Source: Lysobacter sp. Root916 (lineage in GTDB: Bacteria > Pseudomonadota > Gammaproteobacteria > Xanthomonadales > Xanthomonadaceae). Taken from it: a stretch of 64,000 nucleotides of DNA. This document shows positions 55,701 through 64,000 of this stretch, in pieces. A program made the position numbers and the translations under genes. Below the pieces are notes generated by a model. The model was not told where the DNA came from and made no database searches. It saw nothing but the letters and a program-made list of their open reading frames with translations. The stretch covers positions 107,538 through 171,537 of the forward strand of contig NZ_LMJF01000012.1 of assembly GCF_001429785.1 (NCBI RefSeq), read 5' to 3'. Numbering within the stretch: the first letter of the stretch is position 1; each line of letters begins with the position of its first letter.

Positions 55701-55931
55701 GTGAACGTGATCTTTGCTGATTTCAACAACATAGATGCCGACGGCTGTCTACGGTTTACGGATGGAACTATGTCGGACCTGGAGGTTTCGGGAGTCGAGC
55801 CGAAGGAAGGCATGTTGCTGATGTTCTCCGATGGGGATCTTCTCGCTCAGGGCGAGGTAATAGCTCCGTCAGGAGTGCATGGGTGGCGTGCGCGGATAGT
55901 TGGTGGGTTGCAGTATCTCGACGGGAAATAG
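55701..55931 (+). CDS. Small protein, candidate immunity protein for the Rhs tip
   Basis: 76 residues from GTG 55701, three bases after the stop of the YD protein, with AAGGA about 9 nt upstream. It has no signal peptide, so it should stay in the cytoplasm. It is acidic (MNVIFADFNNIDADG, LMFSDGDLLAQGEV) and predicted mostly beta, like several small immunity proteins. Lower GC matches the tip. I do not recognise a family; immunity is inferred from position, size and base composition. Confidence 0.6.
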   Translation: MNVIFADFNNIDADGCLRFTDGTMSDLEVSGVEPKEGMLLMFSDGDLLAQGEVIAPSGVHGWRARIVGGLQYLDGK

Positions 55932-56035
55932 GCCGCATCACGAGATCCGGGCGGGCTGTTGCGGCTTGGCGGAATTGCGATGTGGGTGTGCTGAAGGAAA
56001 CTGCTAAAGTCCGGGTTCACGCGCAGGAGGGTGAC

Positions 56036-57808
56036 GTGAACGCAGTAGCCACCAATATGGGATCGCCCGGGGCTCCGGAACCCGGGCTGTCCGCCGCCGA
56101 GGCCGGGGCCGGAGGCCCACAGGCCGCCGTGGACGCGGCCATCGTCGAGGCCCTGCTGGCCAAGGGCCGGCTCAAGGAGCCGGACCTGGCGCGCGCGCGC
56201 CGGCTGCAGGAGGAAACCGGCGGCAGCTTGCTGGCGCTGCTGGCCCGGCTGGGCCTGGTGTCCGAGCGCGACCACGCCGAAACCGTGGCCGCGGTGCTGG
56301 ACCTGCCCCTGGTCAGCATCAAGGACGCACCGGAATTACCTCCGGAAGGCGTCGCCCTGACACTCAAATTCATGAAGCAGTTCGCGGTTTGCCCGGTCCG
56401 CGAGACCGAGCAGGCCGTTGAGGTGCTGATGGCCGACCCGCAGGATGTCTACACGCTGGACGCGCTGCGCCTGGTGACCCAGCGCGACATCCGGCCTTAC
56501 GTGGCGCTGCGCTCGGAGATCGGCGACGTGATCGAGCGCTGGCACGGCCAGGGCCGCAGCGCGATGGGCGCGATCGTGGAGACCGCCGAGGGCGAGGGCT
56601 CGGGCGATCTGGACGACGTCGAGCACCTGCGCGACCTCGCTTCCGAGGCGCCGGTGATCCGGCTGGTGAACCTGGTGATCCAGCGCGCGGTCGAGCTGCG
56701 CGCGTCGGACATCCATATCGAGCCGTTCGAGAACCGCCTGAAAGTGCGCTACCGCGTCGACGGCGTGCTGGCCGAGGGCGAGAGCCCGCCGGCCAATCTG
56801 ACCGCGGCGGTGATCAGCCGCATCAAGATCATGGCCAAGCTCAACATCGCCGAGCGCCGCCTGCCGCAGGACGGCCGCATCATGCTGCGCGTGCAGGGCA
56901 AGGAGCTGGACCTGCGCGTGAGCACGGTGCCGACCGCGCACGGCGAGTCGGTGGTGATGCGACTGCTGGACCGCGAGACGGTGGTGTTCGACTTCTACAA
57001 GCTCGGCTTCACCGACGAGTTCCTGCCGCAGTTCCAAAAGGTGTTGGACCAGCCGCACGGCATCTTGCTGGTGACCGGCCCGACCGGCTCGGGCAAGACC
57101 ACCACGCTGTACACCGCGCTGAGCAAGCTCAACACCAGCGACGTCAAGATCATCACCGTCGAGGACCCGGTCGAGTACCAGATCGAGGGCATCAACCAGA
57201 TCCAGGCCAAGCCGCAGATCGGCCTGGATTTCTCGCATGCGCTGCGCTCGATCGTGCGCCAGGACCCGGACATCATCATGATCGGCGAAATGCGCGATCT
57301 GGAGACCGCGCGCATCGCGATCCAGTCCGCGCTGACCGGCCACCTGGTGCTGAGCACGCTGCACACCAACAACGCGGCCGGCGGCGTCACCCGCTTGCTC
57401 GACATGGGCGTAGAGGACTACCTGCTGACCTCGACCATCAACGGCATCCTGGCCCAGCGCCTGGTGCGCCGCCTGGAGCCGACCCACGCCGAGAAGTATC
57501 CCGCCTCGCCGGAGGAGATCGAGAAGTTCCATCTGCGCCGTTACCAGCCGCAGGGCGAGATCTTCCTGTATCGCCCGCGCGGGTCGGCGCTGGCGCCGAC
57601 CGGTTACCACGGCCGCACCACGATCATGGAATTCCTGGTCATGAACGACGAGCTGCGGCGTGCGGTGATGCGCCATGCGGGCATGGGCGAGATCGAGCAG
57701 ATCGCGCGCGACGCCGGCATGCGCACCATGTACGAGGACGGCATCGTCAAGGCCCTGGCCGGGCACACCACGATCGAAGAAGTACTGCGCGTGACCGAGG
57801 ACGCGTGA
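56036..57808 (+). CDS. gspE: Type II secretion ATPase GspE
   Basis: 590 residues from GTG 56036, set by a perfect AGGAGG 5 nt upstream. An N-terminal GspE/PilB N-domain (about 45-150) precedes the ATPase: Walker A GPTGSGKTTTLYTAL (about 348-362), Asp box VKIITVEDPVEYQIEGINQIQ (noted by TVEDPVEY), Walker B SIVRQDPDIIMIGEMRDLET (noted by DIIMIGE), and His box TGHLVLSTLHTNNA. The tetracysteine zinc motif seen in many GspE proteins is missing from its usual place (near RRLEPTHAEKYPASPEE). It drives pseudopilus assembly from the cytoplasmic face. First gene of the gsp cluster. Confidence 0.95.
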   Translation: MNAVATNMGSPGAPEPGLSAAEAGAGGPQAAVDAAIVEALLAKGRLKEPDLARARRLQEETGGSLLALLARLGLVSERDHAETVAAVLDLPLVSIKDAPELPPEGVALTLKFMKQFAVCPVRETEQAVEVLMADPQDVYTLDALRLVTQRDIRPYVALRSEIGDVIERWHGQGRSAMGAIVETAEGEGSGDLDDVEHLRDLASEAPVIRLVNLVIQRAVELRASDIHIEPFENRLKVRYRVDGVLAEGESPPANLTAAVISRIKIMAKLNIAERRLPQDGRIMLRVQGKELDLRVSTVPTAHGESVVMRLLDRETVVFDFYKLGFTDEFLPQFQKVLDQPHGILLVTGPTGSGKTTTLYTALSKLNTSDVKIITVEDPVEYQIEGINQIQAKPQIGLDFSHALRSIVRQDPDIIMIGEMRDLETARIAIQSALTGHLVLSTLHTNNAAGGVTRLLDMGVEDYLLTSTINGILAQRLVRRLEPTHAEKYPASPEEIEKFHLRRYQPQGEIFLYRPRGSALAPTGYHGRTTIMEFLVMNDELRRAVMRHAGMGEIEQIARDAGMRTMYEDGIVKALAGHTTIEEVLRVTEDA

Positions 57809-57849
57809 TCGCGTCGGGGCCGCGCGCCACCACCATAGGGGCAGGGCGT

Positions 57850-58314
57850 ATGAGTAACGCAACGGTAAGGATATCGGGCCTGTGTGCGCTGGCGGCCGCG
57901 CTGGCCATGGCCGGCGTCGTGCATGCGGCGGGCAAGGCGCCCGCCAAGTCGCTGAGCAAGGACGCGCTGCCGGCCGGCTTCGCAGTCGGCAAGGGCCAGC
58001 CGCCGTTGACCCTGAAGGTGGACGTGGCCGACGGCAAAGCCAGCAGCACGGTGGTCAGCGACGCGGCCCAGGCCAACGTCACCGCCAGCGGCGGCGCCGA
58101 CGGCGGCGAGACCATGCTGACGATCCGTCACGACCTCGCGGTCGCGATCAAATTCGATCTCTACATCTCCTCCGACGGCGAGCGCTTCGAGTACACCAGT
58201 TCCTGCGCGGTGACGCCGGGCATTTCCAGTTTTGAGATGTGGTCGCGCCCGATCCGCGCCTTCGCGCTGGGCAACCCGCGCGTGGTGCCGGCCGACCGCA
58301 TGGCCTGCGACTGA
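57850..58314 (+). CDS. Secreted protein of unknown function between gspE and gspF
   Basis: 154 residues from ATG 57850 with AGGGGCAGGG upstream. A signal peptide (ISGLCALAAALAMAGVVHAA, cut near VHA-AGK) leads to the periplasm. The mature part is beta-rich (PPLTLKVDVADGKASSTVVS; MLTIRHDLAVAIKFDLYISS) and has three cysteines at the end (SSCAVTPG, RMACD and one earlier in CALAA, the last within the signal). The frame SSDGERFEYTSSCAVTPGIS looks immunoglobulin-like. It is not a standard gsp gene, yet lies inside the gspE-gspF run, so a role as an accessory or substrate of the system is possible. Confidence 0.75.
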   Translation: MSNATVRISGLCALAAALAMAGVVHAAGKAPAKSLSKDALPAGFAVGKGQPPLTLKVDVADGKASSTVVSDAAQANVTASGGADGGETMLTIRHDLAVAIKFDLYISSDGERFEYTSSCAVTPGISSFEMWSRPIRAFALGNPRVVPADRMACD

Positions 58315-58321
58315 GCCGCCG

Positions 58322-59539
58322 ATGGCCCTGTACCACTACAAAGCCCTCAACGCCCGCGGCGAAATGCTGGACGGCCAGATGGAGGCGGTCAGCAACGCCG
58401 AGGTCGTGCAGCGCCTGCAGGAGCAGGGTCATCTGCCGGTCGAGGCCAAGCTGGCCAGCGAGGCCAGCGGCGCTTCGGTATGGAAGGGCCTGTTCAAGCC
58501 CAAGCCGTTTGCGGGCGCGCGCCTGGTCCAGTTCACCCAGCAGCTGGCGACCCTGCTGGGCGCCGGCCAGCCGCTGGATCGCGCGCTGACCATCCTGCTG
58601 GAACTGCCCGAGGACGAGGCGGCCAAGCGCACCGTCACCGACGTGCGCGACGCGGTGCGCGGCGGCGCCTCGCTGTCGACGGCGCTGGAGCGCCAGCACG
58701 GCACCTTCTCGCGCCTGTACATCAACATGGTGCGCGCCGGCGAAGCCGGCGGCAGCATGCACGAGACCCTGGCGCGCCTGGCCGACTATCTGGAGCGCAG
58801 CCGCGCGCTGCAGGGGCGCGTGATCAACGCCCTGATCTACCCGGCGATCCTGGTGGTGATGGTCGGCGCCAGCCTGCTGTTCCTGCTGGGTTACGTGGTG
58901 CCGCAGTTCGCGGTCATGTACGAGAGCCTGGACGCGCCGTTGCCGTTCTTCACCAAGATCGTGCTCAGCATCGGTCTGTTCGTGCGCGACTGGTGGTTCC
59001 TGCTGGTGGCCACGCCGGCGGTGGCGTTCTGGTGGTTCGACCGCAAGCGTCGCGACCCGGTGTTCCGCGAGGCGCTGGACGGCTGGCTGCTTAAGCGCAA
59101 GTTCGCCGGGGCGCTGGTCGCCAAGATCGAAACTGCACGTTTGGCGCGCACTTTGGGCACGCTGGTGCGCAACGGCGTGCCGCTGATGACCGCGCTGGGC
59201 ATCGGCCGCAACGTGATGGACAACCGGGTGTTGGCCGCCGATGTCGAGGCCGCGGCCGAAGAGGTCAAGAACGGCGTCGCCCTGTCGACCGCGCTGGGCA
59301 AGGGCAAGCGCTTCCCGCGCCTGGCCCTGCAGATGATCCAGGTCGGCGAGGAGTCGGGCGCGCTGGACACCATGCTGGTCAAGACCGCCGAGACCTTCGA
59401 GCACGAAACCAGCCTGGCCCTGGACCGCATGCTGGCGGCGATGGTGCCGGTGATCACCGTGGTCCTGGCCGGCGTGGTCGGCACGGTGGTGCTGGCCGTT
59501 TTGACGCCGCTGTACGATCTGACCAATGCGATCGGCTGA
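58322..59539 (+). CDS. gspF: Type II secretion inner-membrane platform protein GspF
   Basis: 405 residues beginning MALYHYKALNARGEMLDGQM, the usual GspF start. Two GspF (T2SSF) repeats with the motif FTQQLATLLGAGQPLDRAL (about 65-83) and LARTLGTLVRNGVPLMTALG (about 275-294), and three membrane helices (LIYPAILVVMVGASLLFLLGYVVP noted in part as VVMVGASLLFLLGYVVP). It forms the platform that couples GspE to the pseudopilus. Seven bases after the preceding gene. Confidence 0.95.
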   Translation: MALYHYKALNARGEMLDGQMEAVSNAEVVQRLQEQGHLPVEAKLASEASGASVWKGLFKPKPFAGARLVQFTQQLATLLGAGQPLDRALTILLELPEDEAAKRTVTDVRDAVRGGASLSTALERQHGTFSRLYINMVRAGEAGGSMHETLARLADYLERSRALQGRVINALIYPAILVVMVGASLLFLLGYVVPQFAVMYESLDAPLPFFTKIVLSIGLFVRDWWFLLVATPAVAFWWFDRKRRDPVFREALDGWLLKRKFAGALVAKIETARLARTLGTLVRNGVPLMTALGIGRNVMDNRVLAADVEAAAEEVKNGVALSTALGKGKRFPRLALQMIQVGEESGALDTMLVKTAETFEHETSLALDRMLAAMVPVITVVLAGVVGTVVLAVLTPLYDLTNAIG

Positions 59540-59797
59540 GCGCGGGGCGGCAAAACTGCGACACGGTTCCCTGTTCAGGCTGGCGCCCGGCGGTCCGGAT
59601 CGGCGCGCTTCCGCCGTTTTGAACGCAAGCTGTACCGCTTCCCGCGCGCTTGCACCGGCGTCGGGATCGCGGCACAGAATCGAGCTGGACCACGCCGCTC
59701 CGGAACCGTTCCGGCACGCGGCGGTCGAACCGAGTCGCGGGGGCAGCGGGATCGTCCCTGGCAGGATCGCCTCTTCTGTGTACCCAACCACTTACGG
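59540..59797 (+). other. Intergenic region between gspF and gspG
   Basis: 258 nt with no gene. The only structure is a short GGAACCGTTCC palindrome near 59700. A separate promoter for gspGHIJK is possible, since gspG to gspL are tightly packed while this gap is unusually long for the cluster. Not resolved from sequence. Confidence 0.4.
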
Positions 59798-60238
59798 ATG
59801 AACGAAATGCGAAATCCCCGTTCCCTGCGCCGCCCGTCCGCCGCCCTGCAGCGCGGCATGAGCCTGATCGAAATCATCATCGTGATCGTGCTGATCGGCG
59901 CGGTGATGACGGTGGTCGGGACCAAGGTATTCGGCGCCAACGACAACGCCAAGTTCAAGCTCGCCAAGACCCAGGTGCAGACCCTGGCCGGCAAGATCGA
60001 GTCCTTCCAGATGGACACCGGCCGCCTGCCGGGCTCGCTGGACGAACTGGTCAAGGCGCCCTCGGACGCCAGCGGCTGGCTCGGCCCTTACGTCAAGGAC
60101 ACCGACCTCAAGGATCCGTGGGGCCACCCGATCGAGTACCGCTCGCCCGGCGAAGGCCGCGATTTCGACGTGGTGATCCTGGGCAAGGACGGCAAGCCTG
60201 GCGGCACCAGCGTCGACGGCGACGTCAAGTACGAGTAA
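59798..60238 (+). CDS. gspG: Type II secretion major pseudopilin GspG
   Basis: 146 residues from ATG 59798 (a second ATG at 59807 is possible). The prepilin peptidase site is QRG-MSLIEIIIVIVLIGA, with Glu at position +5 as required; Met replaces the common Phe at +1. The C-terminal part has the GspG signature WLGPYVKDTDLKDPWGHPIE and calcium-site region SPGEGRDFDVVILGKDG. It forms the pseudopilus that pushes exoproteins through GspD. Confidence 0.95.
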   Translation: MNEMRNPRSLRRPSAALQRGMSLIEIIIVIVLIGAVMTVVGTKVFGANDNAKFKLAKTQVQTLAGKIESFQMDTGRLPGSLDELVKAPSDASGWLGPYVKDTDLKDPWGHPIEYRSPGEGRDFDVVILGKDGKPGGTSVDGDVKYE

Positions 60239-60245
60239 GCCGCGC

Positions 60246-60779
60246 ATGAGGCAGTCGCGGCAACGCCCTTGCGCTCCCGTAAGGGGCCACCGGGGCTATG
60301 CCGCGGCGCGGGCGGCTGTCGCCTCGCCTCGCCTCGTACGCGGTTTCACGTTATTGGAAATGCTGTTGGTGATCGCGCTGATCGCGGCGATCGGTTTGCT
60401 GGCCGCGTTCGCGTTCACCGGCGGCATCGCCGGCATGCAGCTGCGCAGCAACGCCAAGGAACTCGCCGCGCAACTGCGTTACACCCGCACCCAGGCGATC
60501 GCCACCGGCCAGAAACAGACTTTCACCATCGATCCGGGCGCGCATACCTGGAGCGGCGCGAACGGGCGCGCGGGCGAGATTCCGAAGTCCTTGAAACTGT
60601 CCTTCGTCGGCGCGCGTCAGCTGCAGCCCGCCGAAGGCCAGGGCGCGATCGTGTTCTTCAACGACGGCGCCTCCACCGGCGGGCGCATCCAGCTCAGCGC
60701 CAAGCGCGCGGGCTGGAACATCGATGTCGCCTGGCTCACCGGCGAAGTGCGGCTCAAACGCGTGGAGGCGCGCCGATGA
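60246..60779 (+). CDS. gspH: Type II secretion minor pseudopilin GspH
   Basis: 177 residues. Processing site VRG-FTLLEMLLVIALIAAIG at about residue 33, with a long leader for this family, so a later start cannot be excluded. The soluble part has the GspH pattern LAAQLRYTRTQAIATGQKQT and a final strand VAWLTGEVRLKRVE. The end overlaps gspI by 4 nt (ATGA). Confidence 0.9.
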   Translation: MRQSRQRPCAPVRGHRGYAAARAAVASPRLVRGFTLLEMLLVIALIAAIGLLAAFAFTGGIAGMQLRSNAKELAAQLRYTRTQAIATGQKQTFTIDPGAHTWSGANGRAGEIPKSLKLSFVGARQLQPAEGQGAIVFFNDGASTGGRIQLSAKRAGWNIDVAWLTGEVRLKRVEARR

Positions 60780-61234
60780 GCGCGTCGCCGCGTCGGTCCG
60801 GCTGGCGCGCCGCGCGTGCGGCGCGCGGCTACACCCTGATCGAAGTCATCATCGCGTTCGCGCTGCTGGCGCTGGCGATGACCCTGCTGCTGGGCACGCT
60901 GTCGGGCTCGGCGCGGCAGGTGCGCTGGGCCGGCGACGCCGGGCGCGCGAGCTTGTACGCGCAGTCGCTGCTGGACCAGGTCGGTGTGGCCGAGCCGCTC
61001 ACGCCGGGCCAGCAAAGCGGCGATTTCGAGGAAGGCCGCTACCGCTGGACCCTGGGCGTGGCGCCGTGGCGCGACCGCGCCGTGGCCGCGGTCGCGCAAC
61101 CGCTCGATGTGAACGGTCCGCAGTTGTTCGAAATCACCCTGGCGGTGGAGTGGGGCGATGGTGGGCCCGCGCAGCGCTTCCAGTTGCGTAGTCTGCGCAG
61201 CGCCTTGCCGGGCACCGAGGCGGTGCTGCCATGA
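60776..61234 (+). CDS. gspI: Type II secretion minor pseudopilin GspI
   Basis: 152 residues in a 4-nt overlap with gspH. Processing site [20 protein letters not shown] at residues about 17-18, with Glu+5. The C-terminal beta region ending [20 protein letters not shown] is typical of GspI. It forms the tip of the pseudopilus with GspJ and GspK. Confidence 0.9.
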   Translation: MSASPRRSGWRAARAARGYTLIEVIIAFALLALAMTLLLGTLSGSARQVRWAGDAGRASLYAQSLLDQVGVAEPLTPGQQSGDFEEGRYRWTLGVAPWRDRAVAAVAQPLDVNGPQLFEITLAVEWGDGGPAQRFQLRSLRSALPGTEAVLP

Positions 61235-61887
61235 GGCGCGCGCGTCGCGCCGCCGCCGGCTTCACCCTGATCGAGATCCTGCTCGCGACCGTGCTGTTGG
61301 CCGCGGGCGTGGCCCTGGCTTTCGCGACGCTGTCGGCCGCCACCCAGACCGCGACGCGCGGCGAGGCCATGGCCCAGCGCAACGAGCGCCAGCGCGCGGT
61401 CGAAGGCTTCCTGCGCAAGCGCCTGATCGCGACCCGCCCGGTCGCGTTCGGCTTCGACCAGGCCAGCGCCCTGCCGCAGCGCTTCATCGGCGAGCCCGAC
61501 CGTCTGCGCTTCGTCGCCGACCTGCCGGACTACCTCGGCCGCGGCGGTCCCTACCTGCACGATTTCGCGATCGAATCCGACGGCGACCAGGCGCGCATCA
61601 TGCTGTCGCTGTCGATGGTGCTGGCCGGCCAGACCATCGAGGAGGAACAGGAGCGTCCGCCGGAACTTTTGGTCGAAGGCCTGAAGTCGGCGCGCTTCCG
61701 CTACCGCGCCCTGGACGAGACCGGCAAGCTCGGCGACTGGCAGGAGCGTTGGCAGGCGGTGGAGCAATTGCCGCTGATGGTCGAAGTCACCCTGACCGAT
61801 ATCGACGGCCGCGACTGGCCGCCGCTGGTGGTATCGCTGCCGCTGGCCGCCAGCGTCGCGCGCGGCGTAGTGCCGGGGACGATATGA
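61231..61887 (+). CDS. gspJ: Type II secretion minor pseudopilin GspJ
   Basis: 218 residues, ATGA overlap with gspI. Processing site [20 protein letters not shown] near residue 10, Glu+5 present. The C-terminal beta-sheet region ([30 protein letters not shown]) fits GspJ. A tip-complex partner of GspI and GspK. Confidence 0.9.
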   Translation: MRRARRAAAGFTLIEILLATVLLAAGVALAFATLSAATQTATRGEAMAQRNERQRAVEGFLRKRLIATRPVAFGFDQASALPQRFIGEPDRLRFVADLPDYLGRGGPYLHDFAIESDGDQARIMLSLSMVLAGQTIEEEQERPPELLVEGLKSARFRYRALDETGKLGDWQERWQAVEQLPLMVEVTLTDIDGRDWPPLVVSLPLAASVARGVVPGTI

Positions 61888-62798
61888 GCGCGCCCGGCAT
61901 CCGCGCCCACCGTCACGCTCGCGGCGCCGCGCTGCTGCTGGTGCTGTGGCTGATCGCGATGCTGACCGCCTTGATCGGCGCGTTCGCGCTGTCGGCGCGG
62001 GTCGAGAATCTGCAGGGCCGCGTCCTGATGCGCGGTTTGGTCGCGCAAAACGCAGCGCGTGCAGGCATGGAATTTGCGCTGACCCGGGTCGGCCAGACCG
62101 ATGCGCGTCTGCAATGGCGGCCGGACGGCACGGCCTATCGCTGGTCGTATGGCGGCGCCGAAGTGGAAGTGAAACTGATCGACGAGAACGGCAAGGTCGA
62201 TCTCAACCAGGCCGATCCGGCCCTGCTGACCGCGCTGATCCAGGGCGTCGGCGGCATCGAACAACAGGCCGACGCGGCGCGTCTGGCCTCGGCGATCGCC
62301 GATTGGCGCGATCCCGATCCGCTGACCCAGATCGCCGGCGGCGCCGAGGATCCGGACTACGCCTCCGCGGGCCTGCCCTACGGCGCCAAGGACGCGGAGT
62401 TCGAAAGTGTGGCCGAGGTCGAGCAGATCCTGGGCTTTACGCCCGCGCTGTATGCCAAGCTCGAGCCTTACCTGACCGTCTACAGTGGCCGCGCCCAGCC
62501 CGATCCCGCGTTCGCTGCGGCACCGGTGCTGGATGCGATGGGACTGAACGGTGCCGATGTGGTGGCCCAGCGTGGCCGTCGCAACCCCGATGGCACACCG
62601 ATGCCAGGTGGGGGGGCGCCCGGGCAATTGCCCGGTCTCGTCGGCGAAGGCAGTGGCACCTATAGTATCGACAGCCGCGCGCGGCTCTCCGATGGCCGCG
62701 AGTCGGTGTTGCGAGTAGTCGTGCGCGCGGGAGGCGGTGCCGTGCCAGGCATGGCCTATACACCGTTGCGTTGGGAGGAGGGAGCTTCGCCACGATGA
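61884..62798 (+). CDS. gspK: Type II secretion minor pseudopilin GspK
   Basis: 304 residues in a 4-nt overlap with gspJ. The leader ends [20 protein letters not shown]; as in known GspK proteins the +5 Glu is absent. The large globular domain has the GspK features [19 protein letters not shown] (about 95-113) and a helix-hairpin-helix-like [20 protein letters not shown]. GspK caps the pseudopilus and helps open the secretin. Overlaps gspL by 4 nt. Confidence 0.92.
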   Translation: MSAPGIRAHRHARGAALLLVLWLIAMLTALIGAFALSARVENLQGRVLMRGLVAQNAARAGMEFALTRVGQTDARLQWRPDGTAYRWSYGGAEVEVKLIDENGKVDLNQADPALLTALIQGVGGIEQQADAARLASAIADWRDPDPLTQIAGGAEDPDYASAGLPYGAKDAEFESVAEVEQILGFTPALYAKLEPYLTVYSGRAQPDPAFAAAPVLDAMGLNGADVVAQRGRRNPDGTPMPGGGAPGQLPGLVGEGSGTYSIDSRARLSDGRESVLRVVVRAGGGAVPGMAYTPLRWEEGASPR

Positions 62799-64000
62799 AT
62801 TCGCAAGTGGAAAGCCGGCCGGGAAGCTGGCAGACGGACAATCCGTTACGACGTCTGGGCAGCCGCGTGATGCCGGGCGCGGGCGGCTTCCTGTCGTGGT
62901 GGGGGCGCAATCTCGCGGCCTGGCTGCCGCTGCGCGCGCGCCAGGCCCTGGGCATGGACCGCGGCCGCTTGCTGCTGCAGGTGCAGGGCGATGCCGTGTC
63001 GCTGCGGCTGCAGCGCGGCGCCGAACTGCGCGAACTGGGCGTGCTGCCCGGGCTGGCGGGCTACGCCGACCCCGCCGCCGCCGAACTGGCCGCGCTTGCC
63101 GGACCGAACGCGGTGGTCGCCCACACCAGCGATCCGCTGGCGCCGCTGCTGCCGTCCGGTCTGGCGGATCTGCCGCGCTGGCTGCTGCTGCCGGCCGCGA
63201 GCAGCCTGCGCCGTCGCCTGGCCTTGCCGGCCGCCGCGGCCGAGCGCCTGCGCGACGTGGTCGGTTTCGAGATCGACCGCCAAACCCCCTTCACCGCCGA
63301 CGCGGTCGCGTTCGACGCGCGCGTGCTCGCGCGCCGCGATGCCGACGGCCAGCTCGACGCCGAACTGGTGGCGGTGCCGCGCCAGGCCCTGACCCCGCAA
63401 CTGGCGGCGATCGGTCCGCTCGCCGACAGCCTGGCCGGTGTCGATGTCGCCGGCGCCGACGGCATGCCGCTGGCCGTGAACCTGCTGCCGCCCGCGCAGC
63501 GCCGCAGCCACAGCGATCCGTTCCGGCTGTGGAACCTGGCCCTGGCCGCGGTCGCGTTGGTCGCGATCGCCGCGACCATGTGGCAGTTGCTGGCCAACCG
63601 CCGCAGCGCCGCCGACGCCCTGGAGCAGACCATCGCCAGCCACGCCGTCGCCGCGCGCAACGCCGCCGCGCAGCGCCAGGAACTGATCGGACTGATCGAA
63701 GGCCAGGCCTTCCTCGATCGCACCCGCGCCGAGCGTCCGAGCACGATCGAACTGATCGACGAACTCAGCAAGCGCCTGCCCGACAGCACCTACCTGGAAA
63801 AACTCGCGATCGAGGACAACAGCCTGTTGCTGATCGGCCTCAGCCGCGAAGCCTCTTCCTTGATCGCGCGCCTGCAGGGCACCCAGCTGTGGCGCTCGCC
63901 GGCCCTGACCGGCGCGGTCCAGCCCGACCCCACCAGCGGCCGCGACCGTTTCACCCTGACCGCCGAGATCGGTCCGCCGCGAGCGGAGGCCGCCCGTGGC
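62795..64000 (+). CDS. gspL: Type II secretion protein GspL, N-terminal part (gene runs off the window)
   Basis: 402 codons from ATG 62795, with no stop before the window end. An actin-like cytoplasmic domain (about 40-215) is followed by one membrane helix [20 protein letters not shown] (about 246-265) and a periplasmic PilN-like region ([37 protein letters not shown]). This is the GspL layout: it links GspE to the inner membrane with GspM. Following the order E-F-G-H-I-J-K-L, gspM, N and D probably lie beyond the window, as in Xps systems. Confidence 0.9.
   Translation, partial: MNSQVESRPGSWQTDNPLRRLGSRVMPGAGGFLSWWGRNLAAWLPLRARQALGMDRGRLLLQVQGDAVSLRLQRGAELRELGVLPGLAGYADPAAAELAALAGPNAVVAHTSDPLAPLLPSGLADLPRWLLLPAASSLRRRLALPAAAAERLRDVVGFEIDRQTPFTADAVAFDARVLARRDADGQLDAELVAVPRQALTPQLAAIGPLADSLAGVDVAGADGMPLAVNLLPPAQRRSHSDPFRLWNLALAAVALVAIAATMWQLLANRRSAADALEQTIASHAVAARNAAAQRQELIGLIEGQAFLDRTRAERPSTIELIDELSKRLPDSTYLEKLAIEDNSLLLIGLSREASSLIARLQGTQLWRSPALTGAVQPDPTSGRDRFTLTAEIGPPRAEAARG

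Noticed and set aside
1-64000. Prophage, plasmid, transposon, rRNA and tRNA genes
   Set aside because: No integrase other than XerD, no transposase, no phage structural genes, no replication initiator, and no tRNA-like cloverleaf or rRNA sequence was noticed. A short tRNA could still be missed by eye.

Overview
The window is chromosomal DNA from a high-GC gammaproteobacterium, most likely Lysobacter or a close relative in the Xanthomonadaceae. The clues are a very strong G/C third-position bias, GTG starts, an XrvA-type H-NS protein, xanB, Xps-like type II secretion genes, and palindromic repeats of the kind common in this family. Housekeeping synteny matches other gammaproteobacteria (pepA-holC-valS beside lptFG; xerD-dsbC). 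I see no phage, plasmid, IS element, CRISPR array, rRNA or tRNA. The species call is an inference; no database search was possible.

Layout. 1-2367 (+): end of a GDP-D-glycero-D-manno-heptose operon (hddA fragment, gmhA, hddC, gmhB-like). 2424-7833 (-): two lipoproteins, a small possible remnant and a lipoprotein-type reprolysin-like metalloprotease, the large ones sharing one calcium-motif FG-GAP propeller module. 8109-10777 (-): etfA, etfB and a YeaD-like mutarotase. 10912-18496: xanB, an ATP-grasp protein, scoAB, an alpha/beta hydrolase, a MocR regulator and an anchored protein of unknown role coupled to ETF-QO. 18499-21026: ETF-QO and a phosphopantetheinyl transferase. 21033-25519 (-): an MCE/Mla-type lipid transport operon with an embedded CPBP protease gene. 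25654-32317: ThrE-like exporter, H-NS, proS, two DUF4124 proteins, pssA, a probable holD, rimI. 32318-42639: repeats, valS, holC, an inserted ATP-grasp gene, pepA, lptFG, a 69-bp tandem repeat array, a palindrome mosaic and an RDD protein. 42753-49027: xerD, dsbC, purL. 49452-55931: a two-gene secreted YD-repeat (Rhs-type) toxin locus with a candidate immunity gene. 56036-64000: type II secretion genes gspE to gspL, cut by the window end.

The most unusual locus is 49452-55931. A YD-repeat protein seems to be split into two consecutive polypeptides, each with its own export signal. The second carries Ig-like domains, a YD shell, an Rhs core and a lower-GC C-terminal tip, followed 3 nt later by a 76-codon gene. 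The arrangement recalls TcB/TcC, in which two chains form one cocoon around a toxin. Other points of note are a palindromic intergenic repeat sitting in frame inside purL, a propeller module shared by a protease and its lipoprotein neighbours, an R2K-type ATP-grasp gene interrupting pepA-holC, and a diverged holD beside rimI.

Functionally the window leans towards the cell envelope: heptose and mannose nucleotide sugars, LPS export (LptFG), lipid trafficking (MCE/Mla), phosphatidylserine synthesis, disulfide isomerisation, type II secretion and surface or secreted proteins. These sit beside core translation, replication, purine and electron-transfer genes.
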